Below are positions 27,601-37,158 of a stretch of DNA of 64,000 nucleotides, piece after piece. The number at the start of each line of letters is the position of its first letter. Within the stretch, counting starts at the first letter, position 1. The DNA is from Streptomyces sp. SLBN-31 (lineage in GTDB: Bacteria; Actinomycetota; Actinomycetes; Streptomycetales; Streptomycetaceae), in the NCBI RefSeq assembly GCF_006715395.1, contig NZ_VFNC01000001.1, forward strand, positions 3,286,001-3,350,000, read 5' to 3'. The notes beneath the pieces were generated by a model that saw nothing but the letters and a program-made list of their open reading frames with translations, did not search any database and was not told where the DNA came from. Position numbers and translations under genes: made by a program.

Positions 27601-29133
27601 TTGCCCGGATCAGCAACCGATCGCCGCCGAGGTCGACTCCCGGCCGCGTTCCTGATCGCCCTGGCTATGGCCCTGGCCGCACTGGGCACGCCGGCGTTCG
27701 CCACGTCCCCACGGGCCGGCACGAGTACGGCCGTCCACGCCTCGGCCCCTGCCGCCGCGGGCTCTTCCCTTCCCTGCGACATCTACGCCGCGGGCGGCAC
27801 GCCGTGCGTGACGGCGCACTCCACGACCAGGGCGCTCTTCACGGCGTACAACGGGCCGCTGTACCAGATCCAGCGGTCCTCCGACCACGCCTACCGCGAC
27901 ATCGGGGTGCTCGCCGCCGGTGGATACGCCGATGCCGCGTCCCAGGTGTCGTTCTGCGCGGGCACGTCGTGCACGATCACGAAGATCTACGACCAGACCT
28001 CCCGGCACAACGACCTGCCGATCTCCTGGGGCGGTTACTGGAAGGGCCCCGGCCCCAACGGATCCGACGTGGGCGCGGACGCCATGGCCCTGCCGGTGAC
28101 CGCGGCCGGACATCAGGTCTTCGGCGTGAAGGTCACCCCAGGTGTCGGCTACCGGCTCGACCACGCGAGCGGCGTGGCCACCGGCTCCCAGCCCGAAGGC
28201 ATCTACATGGTGACCTCGTCGAACTACACCAACCAGTGGTGCTGCTTCGACTACGGCAGCGGCGAGAACACCCACACCGACACCGGCAACGCCACCATGA
28301 ACGCCATCTACTGGGGCAACGCCTGCTGGTTCGGCGGCTGCACCGGCAGCGGTCCGTGGGTCGAGGCCGACCTGGAGAACGGCATGTTCCACACCAACAC
28401 CGGCTCCAACAAGGACCCGAACAACCAGGGCGTGCACTATCCGTTCGTCAGCGCCTGGCTGAAGAACAACGGCACCACCAACTTCACCCTCAAATACGGC
28501 AACGGGGCGAGCGGGGGCCTGACCACCACCTTCTCCGGACCCTTGCCCAACGGCTACTCGCCGATGAAGGTGGACAGTTCGGTCCTGCTCGGCACCGGCG
28601 GTGACAACAGCCCATCGGGGCAGGGCGAGTTCTTCGAAGGCGCGATGACGGCGGGCTACCCCTCCGACGCCACCGAGAACGCCGTACAGGCCAGCATCAC
28701 CGCCGCCGGCTACGGGACGGGCAGCGGTGGGGGAGGCACGCCGGGTCCGCTGCGTGCGGTGGGGGCGGGCAAATGCCTGGAGGTGCCGGGCGGTTCCACG
28801 ACGCCGGGAACGCAGACGCAGATCCGTGCCTGCACCGGCGCGGCGAACCAGACCTGGTCCCAGACGGCCTCCCATGAGCTGACCGTCACCGTGGGCGGCA
28901 GCCGCCTGTGCCTGGATGCCTCGGGACAGGGCACCAGCCCCGGCATCAAGGTCATCACCTGGACCTGCAACGGCCAGTCCAACCAGCAGTGGACGCCCAA
29001 CGCCAACGGCACGATCACCAGCACCCCGTCCGGTCTGTGCCTGGACGTCACCGGCGCCGCCACCGCCGACGGCACCCCCGTGCAGTTGTGGGCCTGCAAC
29101 GGCCGGTCCAACCAGCAGTGGACGCGCAACTGA
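27601..29133 (+). CDS. Secreted GH54 alpha-L-arabinofuranosidase with C-terminal CBM13 (paralog 3)
   Basis: A 510-residue exported protein. The start is the TTG at 27601, because GAGGAGG stands five bases ahead of it. The frame opens earlier but without a ribosome site. The signal peptide ends near PAFA. GH54 (about residues 55-375) shows LPCDIYAAGGTPCVTAHSTT, the pocket cysteines WCCFDYGSGE, EADLENGMFH (nucleophile Glu) and TGGDNSPSGQGEFFEG (acid/base Asp). CBM13 follows (ANQTW, SNQQW, SNQQW). Domain order is as in paralog 1, but the protein is clearly divergent, so this is an old duplication rather than a recent copy. Confidence 0.92.
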   Translation: MPGSATDRRRGRLPAAFLIALAMALAALGTPAFATSPRAGTSTAVHASAPAAAGSSLPCDIYAAGGTPCVTAHSTTRALFTAYNGPLYQIQRSSDHAYRDIGVLAAGGYADAASQVSFCAGTSCTITKIYDQTSRHNDLPISWGGYWKGPGPNGSDVGADAMALPVTAAGHQVFGVKVTPGVGYRLDHASGVATGSQPEGIYMVTSSNYTNQWCCFDYGSGENTHTDTGNATMNAIYWGNACWFGGCTGSGPWVEADLENGMFHTNTGSNKDPNNQGVHYPFVSAWLKNNGTTNFTLKYGNGASGGLTTTFSGPLPNGYSPMKVDSSVLLGTGGDNSPSGQGEFFEGAMTAGYPSDATENAVQASITAAGYGTGSGGGGTPGPLRAVGAGKCLEVPGGSTTPGTQTQIRACTGAANQTWSQTASHELTVTVGGSRLCLDASGQGTSPGIKVITWTCNGQSNQQWTPNANGTITSTPSGLCLDVTGAATADGTPVQLWACNGRSNQQWTRN

Positions 29134-29177
29134 CGCGTGAGACGCCCCCGGACCCCACCTGCGAAAGGAACCCGACC

Positions 29178-30241
29178 GTGTCAGCATTCAGACGGCTGCT
29201 GCGGCGCCTGCGTGCCTCGACGGCCGTGCTCACGGGCCTCGTCCTGGCCGCCGGCGGCCTCGTGGGAACGGCCGCCGCCCCGGCCCGGGCCGCCACCTCC
29301 ATCACCGTCGACGGCACCTCGGGCGGCCGGACCTTCGACGGCGTCGGCGCGATCAGCGGCGGAGGCGGCAACAGCAGACTCCTGATCGACTATCCCGAAC
29401 CTCAGCGCGGGCAGATCCTCGACTACCTCTTCAAGCCCGGCTACGGCGCCTCCCTGCAGCTCCTCAAGGCCGAGATCGGCGGAGACACCAACTCCACCTC
29501 GGGCGCCGAGCCGAGCCACCAGCACACCCGTTCCGACCTGAACTGCGACCGCGGCTACGAATGGTGGCTGATGGAGCAGGCCAAAGCCCGCAACCCGAGC
29601 ATCAAGCTGTACGGGCTCGCCTGGGGCGCCCCGGGATGGATCGGCGGCGGGAACTTCTGGTCCACGGACATGGTCAACTACCTGGTCTCATGGCTGGGCT
29701 GCGCCAAACAGCACGGACTGTCCATCGACTACCTCGGCGGTTGGAACGAGCGCGGCTACAACGTCTCCTGGTACGAGCAACTGCGCAGCGCGCTCAACAG
29801 CAACGGGTACGGCAGCGTCAAGATCGTCGCGGCCGACTCGGACTGGGGCGTGGCGAACGACGTGAACTCCAACCCTGCGTTCGCCGCCGCGGTGGGCGTC
29901 ATCGGCACGCACTACCCCTGCGGCTACCGCTCTGCCCAGTCCAACTGCTCGGTGCCGTCGGCCGCCACGTCGTCCGGCAGGCCCCTGTGGGCAAGCGAGA
30001 ACGGCTCGGACGACTACAACGGGGGAGCGACGGCCATGGCCCGCGGGATCAACCGCGGATACATCGACGGCCGGATGACCGCTTATCTCAACTGGCCGGT
30101 GGTCGCGGCGATCACGCCCAACCTGCCGTATCCCACCATGGGCCTCGCCCTGGCCCCACCGGCGCGGCAACGGCCAACGGCACCCTGCTGGAGCTGTGGA
30201 CCTGCAACGGCGCCGGCAACCAGACCTGGACCCGCAACTGA
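29178..30241 (+). pseudogene. GH59 galactosidase catalytic domain, 3' deleted and joined to a CBM13 tail
   Basis: From a GTG at 29178 (GAAAGGA upstream) the product has a signal peptide (to APARA) and a GH59 barrel. The barrel matches galactocerebrosidase-type enzymes: FDGVGAISGGGGNSRLLIDY, GYGASLQLLKAEIGGDTNST, GYEWWLMEQAKARNP, GWNERGYN with the acid/base Glu and LWASENGSDDYN with the nucleophile Glu. After PYPTMGLALA (about 30155) the beta-sandwich and lectin domains expected in GH59 are missing. The DNA continues as the last repeat of a CBM13 (TANGTLLELWTCNGAGNQTW, stop at 30241), but in a different frame. The GH59 frame instead runs on through this tail into the fucosidase gene without a stop. 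Confidence 0.85.
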
Positions 30242-30272
30242 CCTTCGTCTCGCAGACGTTGAGAGGCTCCGC

Positions 30273-32255
30273 ATGACTTCCTCCCCCCACCCGATCAGCC
30301 GCCGCGGCCTGCTGGCGGCGGCCGGCGCGGCCACGGCCTTCGGCCTGCTGCGGTTCGCCCCCGAGGCAGCCGCGACCGACGGACCCGCGAGCTACACCGC
30401 GACCTGGTCCTCCGTCGACCAACACCCCCCGGCCCCGGCCTGGTTCCAGGACGCCAAGTTCGGCATCTACTACCACTGGGGCGCCTTCAGCGTCCCCGCG
30501 TTCGGTAACGAGTGGTATCCGCGCAACATGTACATCGGCGGCTCGAACGAGAACAAGCACCACATCGCCACCTACGGCGACCCCTCGGTGTGGCCGTACC
30601 ACAACTTCATCGACGGCGCCCGCGACAAGGCGGGCAACCACGTCCAGTTCGCGCCCAAACCGGTGTCCCAGGGCGGCAGTTGGGATCCGGAGGCCTGGGC
30701 CCGTCTGTTCAAGTCGGCGGGTGCCCGGTTCGCCGGACCGGTCGCCGAGCACCACGACGGCTTCTCCATGTGGAACAGCCGCGCCAACCCGTGGAACTCC
30801 GTGCAGCACGGGCCCGGACTCGACCTCGTCGCCCTGCACGCGCAGGCCATCCGCGGGCAGGGCCTGAAGTTCATGGCCTCGCTGCACCACGCCTACCACT
30901 TCAACGGCTTCTACGACCACGTCCCGTCCCAGTCGGACCCCGCCCTGCGCGTCCTGTACGGACAGCAGGGCTCGGCGGCGGAGAACAAGCTCTGGTACGA
31001 CAAGCTGGTCGAGGTCATCGACGGTTACCGCCCCGACCTGCTGTGGCAGGACTTCGACCTGAACCTGGTGCAGGAGTCCTACCGGCTGCAGTTCCTCGCG
31101 CACTACTACAACCAGGCGGTCGCCTGGAACAAGGACGTGGTCGCGACCTACAAGGACGGGCTCGACAACAAGGGCGAGGTCTACGACTTCGAGCGCGGCG
31201 GCCCGGCAGGACTGCTCACCCCGTACTGGCTGACGGACGACAGCATCTCCTCCTCCAGCTGGTGCTACACGGTGGGCATCGGCTACTACTCGACGCAGGC
31301 GCTGCTGCACTCGCTGATCGACCGGGTCAGCAAGGGCGGCACCATGCTGCTCAACATCGCTCCGACGGCCGACGGCACCATCCCCTCCGGGCAGCAGTCG
31401 ATCCTGCTTGCCATGGGGGACTGGCTCGGCCGCTTCGGAGAGGCTGTCTACGGCACGCGTTCGTGGTCCAGTTACGGCGAGGGCCCCACCAAGATGGGCG
31501 GCGGCTCCTTCAGCGGACCGGTGGCCGGCAAACCACAGGACATCCGCTTCACCCGCAGCCAGGACAACAAGGTCCTCTACGCCACCGCGCTGGGCTGGCA
31601 GGGCGCGACGATGACCGTCACCACGCTGAACTCCGGCCAGATCAACCTCAGCAGCCTGACCGGCGCCCAACTGCTCGACAACGCCGCCGGCAGATATGTC
31701 GACCTGCCCGCCCCGACCCAGGACGCCTCCGGCCTGCACCTGGCCATGCCTTCGTCGAACCCGCCGTTCAGCGCCCTCGCCTACACCGTCAAGCTGACCT
31801 TCTCCGGCGAGATTCCCGTCCTCGGCGCACCGGGCGGCTCCACGACCTGGGTGAAGATCGCCAATGTGACCAGCGGGCTGGTGCTCGACAGCGGCGGCAA
31901 CGTCGCCTCCGGCTCCAACCTCAAGCAGTGGAACTACGACGGCAGCCCCAACCTGCAGTGGCGGCTGATCGACCTCGGCAACGGCTACCACCGCATCATG
32001 AACCGCGCCAACGGCATGGCCGCCGACAGCTGGGGCAACTCCGCCAACGGCGCGACCGCCCGGCAGGCGGTCTGGAACGGCGGCACCAACCAGCAGTGGT
32101 CGCTGAACAGCCTCGGCAACAACCGCTACCAGATCATCAACCGCGGCACGGGCACCGCACTCGACGGCAGCGGCAGCACCACTGCGGGCTCGACCGCGGT
32201 CATGTGGACCCCGAACGCCAGCGGCAACAACGCATGGACCATCACCGGCACATGA
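30273..32255 (+). CDS. Secreted GH29 alpha-L-fucosidase with C-terminal CBM13-like module
   Basis: A 660-residue exported enzyme with a twin-arginine-type leader (SRRGLLAAAGAATAFGL). The GH29 domain (residues 45-350) has PAWFQDAKFGIYYHWGAFSV, AKYHDGF-like AEHHDGFSMW and the nucleophile region PDLLWQDFDLNLV. GTMLLNIAPTADGTIP is also typical. A beta-sandwich and a ricin-like module (residues 525-660; NLQWRL, NQQWSLN, NNAWTI) follow. It removes alpha-linked L-fucose, for instance from arabinogalactan-protein or xyloglucan side chains. The ATG at 30273 has GAGAGG upstream and a complete export signal. The upstream GH59 frame is continuous with it, so a 1,025-residue fusion could also be produced. 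Confidence 0.92.
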   Translation: MTSSPHPISRRGLLAAAGAATAFGLLRFAPEAAATDGPASYTATWSSVDQHPPAPAWFQDAKFGIYYHWGAFSVPAFGNEWYPRNMYIGGSNENKHHIATYGDPSVWPYHNFIDGARDKAGNHVQFAPKPVSQGGSWDPEAWARLFKSAGARFAGPVAEHHDGFSMWNSRANPWNSVQHGPGLDLVALHAQAIRGQGLKFMASLHHAYHFNGFYDHVPSQSDPALRVLYGQQGSAAENKLWYDKLVEVIDGYRPDLLWQDFDLNLVQESYRLQFLAHYYNQAVAWNKDVVATYKDGLDNKGEVYDFERGGPAGLLTPYWLTDDSISSSSWCYTVGIGYYSTQALLHSLIDRVSKGGTMLLNIAPTADGTIPSGQQSILLAMGDWLGRFGEAVYGTRSWSSYGEGPTKMGGGSFSGPVAGKPQDIRFTRSQDNKVLYATALGWQGATMTVTTLNSGQINLSSLTGAQLLDNAAGRYVDLPAPTQDASGLHLAMPSSNPPFSALAYTVKLTFSGEIPVLGAPGGSTTWVKIANVTSGLVLDSGGNVASGSNLKQWNYDGSPNLQWRLIDLGNGYHRIMNRANGMAADSWGNSANGATARQAVWNGGTNQQWSLNSLGNNRYQIINRGTGTALDGSGSTTAGSTAVMWTPNASGNNAWTITGT

Positions 32256-32308
32256 ACCGACCGCCGAACGAAGACCCTGCCCATCCCCGACCACGGAAGA
32301 AGGAACGT

Positions 32309-33232
32309 ATGAAACGCATGCCACTGTTAAAGTCGCTCGCGGCTGCGGTACTCCTCGTCCTGACAGCAGCGAGCACCTCGTACGGCAGCGCCCTTGAGAC
32401 GCCCTCGACGACCAAGGGTGCGGTACAGGCGACCGCCGGCTGCGGCAAGGCACCCGCGCTGACGAGCGGCACGCACACGATCCAGAGCGGTGGCCAGACC
32501 CGCAGCTACATCCTGCGCGTCCCCGCCGGTTACGACAGGAACCACCCCCACCGGCTGATCTTCGGCTTCCACTGGCGAGGCGGAACGGCGGGCGACGTCG
32601 ACTCGGGCGGCACGGACGGCTACAACTGGTCCTACTACGGCCTGCGTCGCCTGGCGGACGGCGCGAACAACGGCACGATCTTCGTCGCCCCGCAGGGCAT
32701 CGGCAACGGCTGGGCCAACTCCGGCGGTCAGGACCTGGCCTTCGTCGACGCCATGGTCAGCCAGATCGAAGCGGGCCTGTGCGTCGACACCACCCAGTTG
32801 TTCGCCGCCGGCTTCAGCTACGGCGGCGCCATGTCCTACGCCCTCGCCTGCTCCCGTGCGACGGTCTTCCGTGCGGTCGCGGTCTACTCCGGCGCGAACC
32901 TCAGTGGATGCAACGGCGGCAACCAGCCCATCGCGTACATGGGTCTGCACGGCATCCGGGACAACGTGCTGCCCATCTCGCTGGGACGGCAACTGCGTGA
33001 CACCTTCGTCCGGACGAACGGCTGCACCCCGCAGAACCCGCCCGAGCCGGCCTACGGCAGTCTGACGCACACCATCACCGCCTACTCCGGATGCAGGTCC
33101 GGATACCCCGTCGTCTGGGCCGCGTTCGACGGGGCGGGCCACGACCCGGGCCCCATCGACGGTTCCACCGGCGACGGTTGGCGTACCTGGACATCCGCGG
33201 TCGTGTGGCAGTTCTTCACACAACTCCGGTGA
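32309..33232 (+). CDS. Secreted CE1-like feruloyl/acyl esterase (PHB-depolymerase fold)
   Basis: A 307-residue exported protein (signal MKRMPLLKSLAAAVLLVLTA to about residue 27). The polyhydroxybutyrate-depolymerase/CE1 esterase features are RSYILRVPAGYDRNHPHRLI, FGFHWRGGT (oxyanion region), IFVAPQGIGNGW and the nucleophile elbow AAGFSYGGAMSYALAC. A GLHGIRDNVLPIS segment carries the acid Asp, and GAGHDPGP carries the His. Secreted proteins of this type remove ferulic or other acyl groups from arabinose-containing hemicelluloses, though chitin- or PHB-linked roles exist. It is the last gene of the run, 53 bp after the fucosidase, with GAAGGA before the ATG. Confidence 0.88.
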   Translation: MKRMPLLKSLAAAVLLVLTAASTSYGSALETPSTTKGAVQATAGCGKAPALTSGTHTIQSGGQTRSYILRVPAGYDRNHPHRLIFGFHWRGGTAGDVDSGGTDGYNWSYYGLRRLADGANNGTIFVAPQGIGNGWANSGGQDLAFVDAMVSQIEAGLCVDTTQLFAAGFSYGGAMSYALACSRATVFRAVAVYSGANLSGCNGGNQPIAYMGLHGIRDNVLPISLGRQLRDTFVRTNGCTPQNPPEPAYGSLTHTITAYSGCRSGYPVVWAAFDGAGHDPGPIDGSTGDGWRTWTSAVVWQFFTQLR

Positions 33233-33385
33233 ACCAGCAGCCTCCGCCGCACTCTGCCGAGGCGCAACGGCGATAACTATCTCGTCGGACAAGCACATGG
33301 CCCCGAACGAGGGACACCGTCTCATCCGATGGGGCCATACCCGACCGAAGACGTACCACTTTCCGCGCGGACGCGTTGCCTCAGC

Positions 33386-33682
33386 ATGGACCGCACCGTG
33401 ACCACCGGAGTCCTCGCCCCAGAGGACGAGGAACAGCAGACGTCCTACGGCACACATCTCGCGGCGCCGCAGGAGGATCCGCCGATCTACGCCGCTCTGC
33501 TCAGGGAGTGGCGCGCTCGCGGCCGCATGGTCCCGGGGGTCCGGGACCCCCAGTGGATGCTGCTCACGGCCATCGGCCCCACGGTCACGGCGCAGTTCGC
33601 CGGTCCGCCGCGCGCGGGTCGCAGGGAGCGCGCCGCCGAGCTGCCCGCAAGGCATCGTACCGACAAGCTGTCATGGCGCTGA
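33386..33682 (+). CDS. Small hypothetical protein
   Basis: A 98-residue protein, MDRTVTTGVLAPEDEEQQTS, with a central segment EDPPIYAALLREWRARGRMV. That segment recurs, as far as I recall, at the C-termini of short Streptomyces proteins of unknown function. The last 30 residues (after LLTAIGPTVT) look less protein-like, so the 3' end could be altered. No signal peptide or membrane segment is present. An inverted repeat ATGGCCCC/GGGGCCAT (33297-33338) lies in front of it. Confidence 0.45.
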   Translation: MDRTVTTGVLAPEDEEQQTSYGTHLAAPQEDPPIYAALLREWRARGRMVPGVRDPQWMLLTAIGPTVTAQFAGPPRAGRRERAAELPARHRTDKLSWR

Positions 33683-33703
33683 CACTGCCGGACGCCCGCG
33701 ACG

Positions 33704-34264
33704 TCACGGCCCTGCCGGGTCCTGCGTCGCGGTCGGCCGGTGTCCGACGACCGTATCCGCGGAAGGGAGACGGCCTTCGGGCGTCGACGCTCCGCACGTC
33801 GGGCATCTGCGTCTCGTAGGGGCTTGCGAGGAGAGTCGGCCGAGGGCCAGTTGCAGGGCCAGTTCCACGGCGGCCGGCACGAAGAGGGCGCCGGTGCCGT
33901 TGGGCGGGATCAGCCAGCGCAGCCGCCCGACGGTACGGTTCGGCGCGGGGACCGCGATCCAGGCGCCCTTGCCCGAGTAACGGATACCCGCACCGATCCA
34001 GCGGCCCGTGGGATCGGGCGGCAGGAAGAAGGCCACCCGGCGGGCACAGGCGTCCGCGAGCGCGGGGCCGGGTGGCTGTGGGATGCCCAGCAGTGCGTCC
34101 AGGGCAGGCATGGCGAGTTCCTCGGGCACGCTCAGTACGTCCCAGAACCGGCCGCAGGCCAGCACGGCGATGCCTGTCTCGCTGTGCCACTGGCGCTTGC
34201 ACTCGCGTGGATCTGTCGCAGCGGCCGCGAGCCACTCCGTGGCCTGCCGCATGGCGGTCTGCAT
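33704..34264 (-). CDS. Conserved Streptomyces hypothetical protein
   Basis: A 186-residue protein, MQTAMRQATEWLAAAATDPR. The pattern CKRQWHSETGIAVLACGRFWDVLSVP is followed by RVAFFLPPDPTGRWIGAGIR and WIAVPAPNRTVGRLRWLIPP-GTG. Similar proteins are frequent in Streptomyces and lack a firm function; the core resembles the N-terminal part of bifunctional primase-polymerase-like domains only weakly. The last 40 residues include a CPTCG pair. GGAGG six bases before the ATG at 34264 supports the start. The following 345 bp up to 34609 show no gene. Confidence 0.65.
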   Translation of the reverse strand: MQTAMRQATEWLAAAATDPRECKRQWHSETGIAVLACGRFWDVLSVPEELAMPALDALLGIPQPPGPALADACARRVAFFLPPDPTGRWIGAGIRYSGKGAWIAVPAPNRTVGRLRWLIPPNGTGALFVPAAVELALQLALGRLSSQAPTRRRCPTCGASTPEGRLPSADTVVGHRPTATQDPAGP

Positions 34265-34608
34265 GGTCGTCCTCCGAGTTTCCTCCGCCACGCAAGCGGG
34301 CGGACATCCTCCACGCAGCCGGGGCGGCCAGGCCCGGCACATTCATGCTGGTCGATATTTGCACCTGGCGGAAGGGGTGGCGAACCGTGGCGAATTGTTC
34401 TCGAACCTTCGCGCGGACGGCGTTTCCTCGAACGATAAGGATCCGCCCATCGGTGTCGGGAGCCGGAGTCGGTCCGGGCGAGCAGACCTCGCCGCTGTGC
34501 GAGCGCCCCCGCGAAGATCCGGATTCGCGTTCCCGAACACGAGCGCCCCGCCGGATGCGACGCTGAACCCGTGATCAGTGCGTGCCGGCGGGGTGGGAGG
34601 AATGCGCG

Positions 34609-35311
34609 GTGTCTCTGACGGACAAGGCCATCGAGCAGATCCGGGAACTGATCCGGAGCGGTGCCCTGCCCCCCGGGGTCGAAACTGCCACCGGAGCCGG
34701 ACCTGGCCGCCCGGTTGGGGCTCTCCCGCAACCTCGCCCGTGAAGCGGTCAAGGCGTTGGCCGTCGCCCGGGTGCTGGAAGTGCGGCGCGGTGACGGCAC
34801 GTATGTGACGAGCCTTCAGCCGAGCCTGCTCCTGGAGGGGCTCGGTGGTGCGGTGGAACTGCTGCAGGGCGACTCGGTGGCCCTGCGGGACCTCATGGAG
34901 GTGCGGCGGCTTCTGGGGCCGGTCGCCACGGCACTGGCGGCCACCCGGATCTCCGACGACCAACTCGCCGACATCGAGCGGCATTCGAGCGCAATGCGTG
35001 AAGCCCGAGACGACGTCGAACAGCTCAACGCCCATGACGCCGCCTTCCACCGCGCGGTCATCTCGGCCACCGGCAACGAAACCCTCCTCACCCTGCTGGA
35101 AGGCATATCCGGCCGTACCCTGCGCGCCCGCGTCTGGCGGGGTCTGGTCGACTCCCGGGCCGCGGACCGTACCCTCGCCGAGCACGAGGCGATCTTCAAC
35201 GCCCTGTCCGCCCGTGACATCGCCCTCAGCCAGGCCGCGGCACTGCTGCACTTCAGCAACACCGAGCAGTGGCTGAAACAGCACCTGCGCGCACGCGAAG
35301 CGGCACAGTGA
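34609..35311 (+). pseudogene. FadR/GntR-family regulator with a single-base frameshift in a C/G run
   Basis: A GTG at 34609 (GGAGG seven bases upstream) starts VSLTDKAIEQIRELIRSGAL. The winged helix then continues only in another frame: SKLPPEPDLAARLGLSRNLAREAVKALAV and RGDGTYVTSL. The shift lies in the run of C and G residues at about 34668-34680, and one extra base would explain it. The C-terminal FCD effector domain (VALRDLMEVRRLLGPVATAL to HLRAREAAQ) is intact. Repaired length is about 233 residues, normal for FadR-type regulators of carboxylate or sugar-acid metabolism. Homopolymer context makes sequencing error plausible. Confidence 0.8.
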
Positions 35312-35452
35312 GCGCCGTGCGCGACGGCGTCCCGCGCCGACACCCGCTGTGACGGCAGGCGCCGTCCGAATAGGTGCGTTGCCTTCTGTGGCCGGCGTCG
35401 CAAGGCTGCTTACCGAGGAGGGTGACGGCCGACGGGGGAGAGGGACAAGAAC

Positions 35453-36501
35453 ATGCTGCGCATTCACTTCGCGCCCGAGGATTCGCGCGCATCCGGCTGA
35501 CGAGGACCCCCGATCCTCTCTGGGAGATCGTCGGCAGCCTGCACCGCTTCCAGACGACGCGCGGACGCTGGGCCTACGCGGACTGGTACCGCGGCGCACG
35601 GGAGGCCCTGATCGGCAGAGGGCTCGACGCGGCCGTACGCAGACTGCTCATCCCCGTACTGCCCAGAGCCCGCTACTTCCCCGACTTCCTGACCCCGCTG
35701 GAGTCCTCGGACGGACTTCAGCGGGGCCTGGAGGCGATCCGTGACGCCCCGCCCGCCCGGGTGGCGCGGGAGGTGCAGCGGCTCGACGAGGTCAACGGCG
35801 CCCCCGACTGGGTCGGTAGGCTGCCGGAACGTCACACCCGCGACGAGTTCGTGAAACTGCTCGGCGCCTATCACGAGGCCGTCATCGCGCCGCACCACGA
35901 CACCATCTCCGCCCGGCTCGCCGGTGAGCACGCGCTGCGCGCCCGCCAGACCCTCGACGCCGGCATCGACGGACTGCTGGGCGGGCTGACGCCCGCCGTG
36001 CGCTGGGACCCGCCCGTTCTGCGGATCGACTACGTCGAAGATCGCGACATCCATCTCCGGGGCCGCGGCCTGCGCCTGATCCCCTCCTATTTCTGCTGGC
36101 AGATGCCCGTCACCCTGGTCGACGACAGCCTGCAGCCGGTCCTGGTCTACCCACTGCACCGCTCCCGGTCACCGGCCTTGGCGGCTCCGTCCGACGCCTC
36201 CCTGGTCGCGCTGCTGGGCAAGACCCGCGCCGCCGCTCTCCGCGCCCTCGCCCTGGGCGCGACGACGTCCGAACTGGCCCGGTTCCTGGGGGTCTCGCCC
36301 GCCACCGTCACCCACCACACGTCCGTACTGCGCGACGCGGGTCTGACGACCAGCCGGCGCTACCGCAACACCGTGCTGCACACGCTGACTCCTCTCGGCG
36401 CCGCGGTGCTCCGTCCCGGGTTCCAGCCAGGCGCCCGGCGCGCCTCGGCGGCACCGGACGGCCCTGCCTCTTCCCGGTCATCACAGCAGCCCCACCGGTA
36501 G
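35453..36501 (+). pseudogene. DUF5937-type winged-helix regulator, frameshifted near its start
   Basis: An ATG at 35453 reads MLRIHFAPED, after which one base appears missing at about 35480 (expected FARIRL, found a stop within a few codons). From there the other frame carries a complete protein: ARIRLTRTPDPLWEIVGSLH, the family signature DYVEDRDIHLRGRGLRL, and the winged helix TTSELARFLGVSPATVTHHTSVLRDAGLT. It ends in a Ser/Pro-rich tail. About 349 residues if repaired. It is a paralog of the regulator at 1251-2254 and may still be translated from a downstream start. DNA-binding function is expected and target unknown. Confidence 0.78.
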
Positions 36502-36668
36502 CGACGGAGTAGCGGCTTCCACAGCCCTGCCACGGATTTTCGAGCTTGTTCGAAGGTGATGGCCCGGTTCTGTACGGCTCTGCGAGCGTGTGCCGCGTAC
36601 CACTTCTGAACCGATGTCACCGGGCGGACCGACCTTTCCGTCCCGGGGCAACCACAGTTGGGGGATTC

Positions 36669-37082
36669 ATGAAACGAGCCATCGTCGCGGCCGCGCTCGC
36701 CCTCGCCTCCGCGGGGACCTACGTGGCCTTCGCACCCGCCGCGTCGGCCGCACCGCAGGCCTGCGTGACCTCGACGCTGACCACGGGTGCCTACGAGGGC
36801 GTCGGCACGATCCGCTACAAGTCGTCCACCAGCAGCTGCGGCGACCTCAACCTCACCTACTCCGACGACTCCACGTCCACTCTCGGCGACCGTTACGCCG
36901 GCCGGCTCCGCAACTCCAGCGGTGTCTGGAACACGTGCAACAAGGGCTACGTCTGGGCTTCCGACGGCAGCCACAGCGTCAGCGACTCCACGTACTGGCT
37001 GTGCACCGATGTCCGTGACAACACCCCGTTCACGGTGGCCAGTTACTACGACGGCGGCGACACGGTCCACATCACCCACTGA
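36669..37082 (+). CDS. Small secreted protein, function unknown
   Basis: A 137-residue protein with a clear Sec signal peptide (MKRAIVAAALALASAGTYVA to SAAA). A mature part of about 110 residues holds four Cys (ACVTSTL, SSCGDLNL, TCNKGY, WLCTDV), probably two disulfides. Many Tyr, Ser, Thr and Asp suggest a small extracellular beta protein. No enzyme motif is visible. A perfect hairpin terminator follows at 37100-37132. The ATG at 36669 is the only start that leaves a complete signal peptide. Confidence 0.75.
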   Translation: MKRAIVAAALALASAGTYVAFAPAASAAPQACVTSTLTTGAYEGVGTIRYKSSTSSCGDLNLTYSDDSTSTLGDRYAGRLRNSSGVWNTCNKGYVWASDGSHSVSDSTYWLCTDVRDNTPFTVASYYDGGDTVHITH

Positions 37083-37099
37083 GTACGCCGTCGCCACGC

Positions 37100-37132
37100 G
37101 GGGGTGCCGGGGCATGCGCCGACGGCACCCCC
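37100..37132. terminator. Hairpin terminator
   Basis: GGGGGTGCCG (37100-37109) pairs perfectly with CGGCACCCCC (37123-37132), 18 bases after the small secreted protein's stop codon. Confidence 0.85.
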
Positions 37133-37158
37133 GCCGGCCAAGGAGAGGACAGTTCCGG

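Noticed and set aside
29688..32453. A 920-codon open frame antisense to the GH59/GH29 genes
   Set aside because: The sense strand encodes clear catalytic motifs with signal peptides; the antisense product is low-complexity and motif-free.
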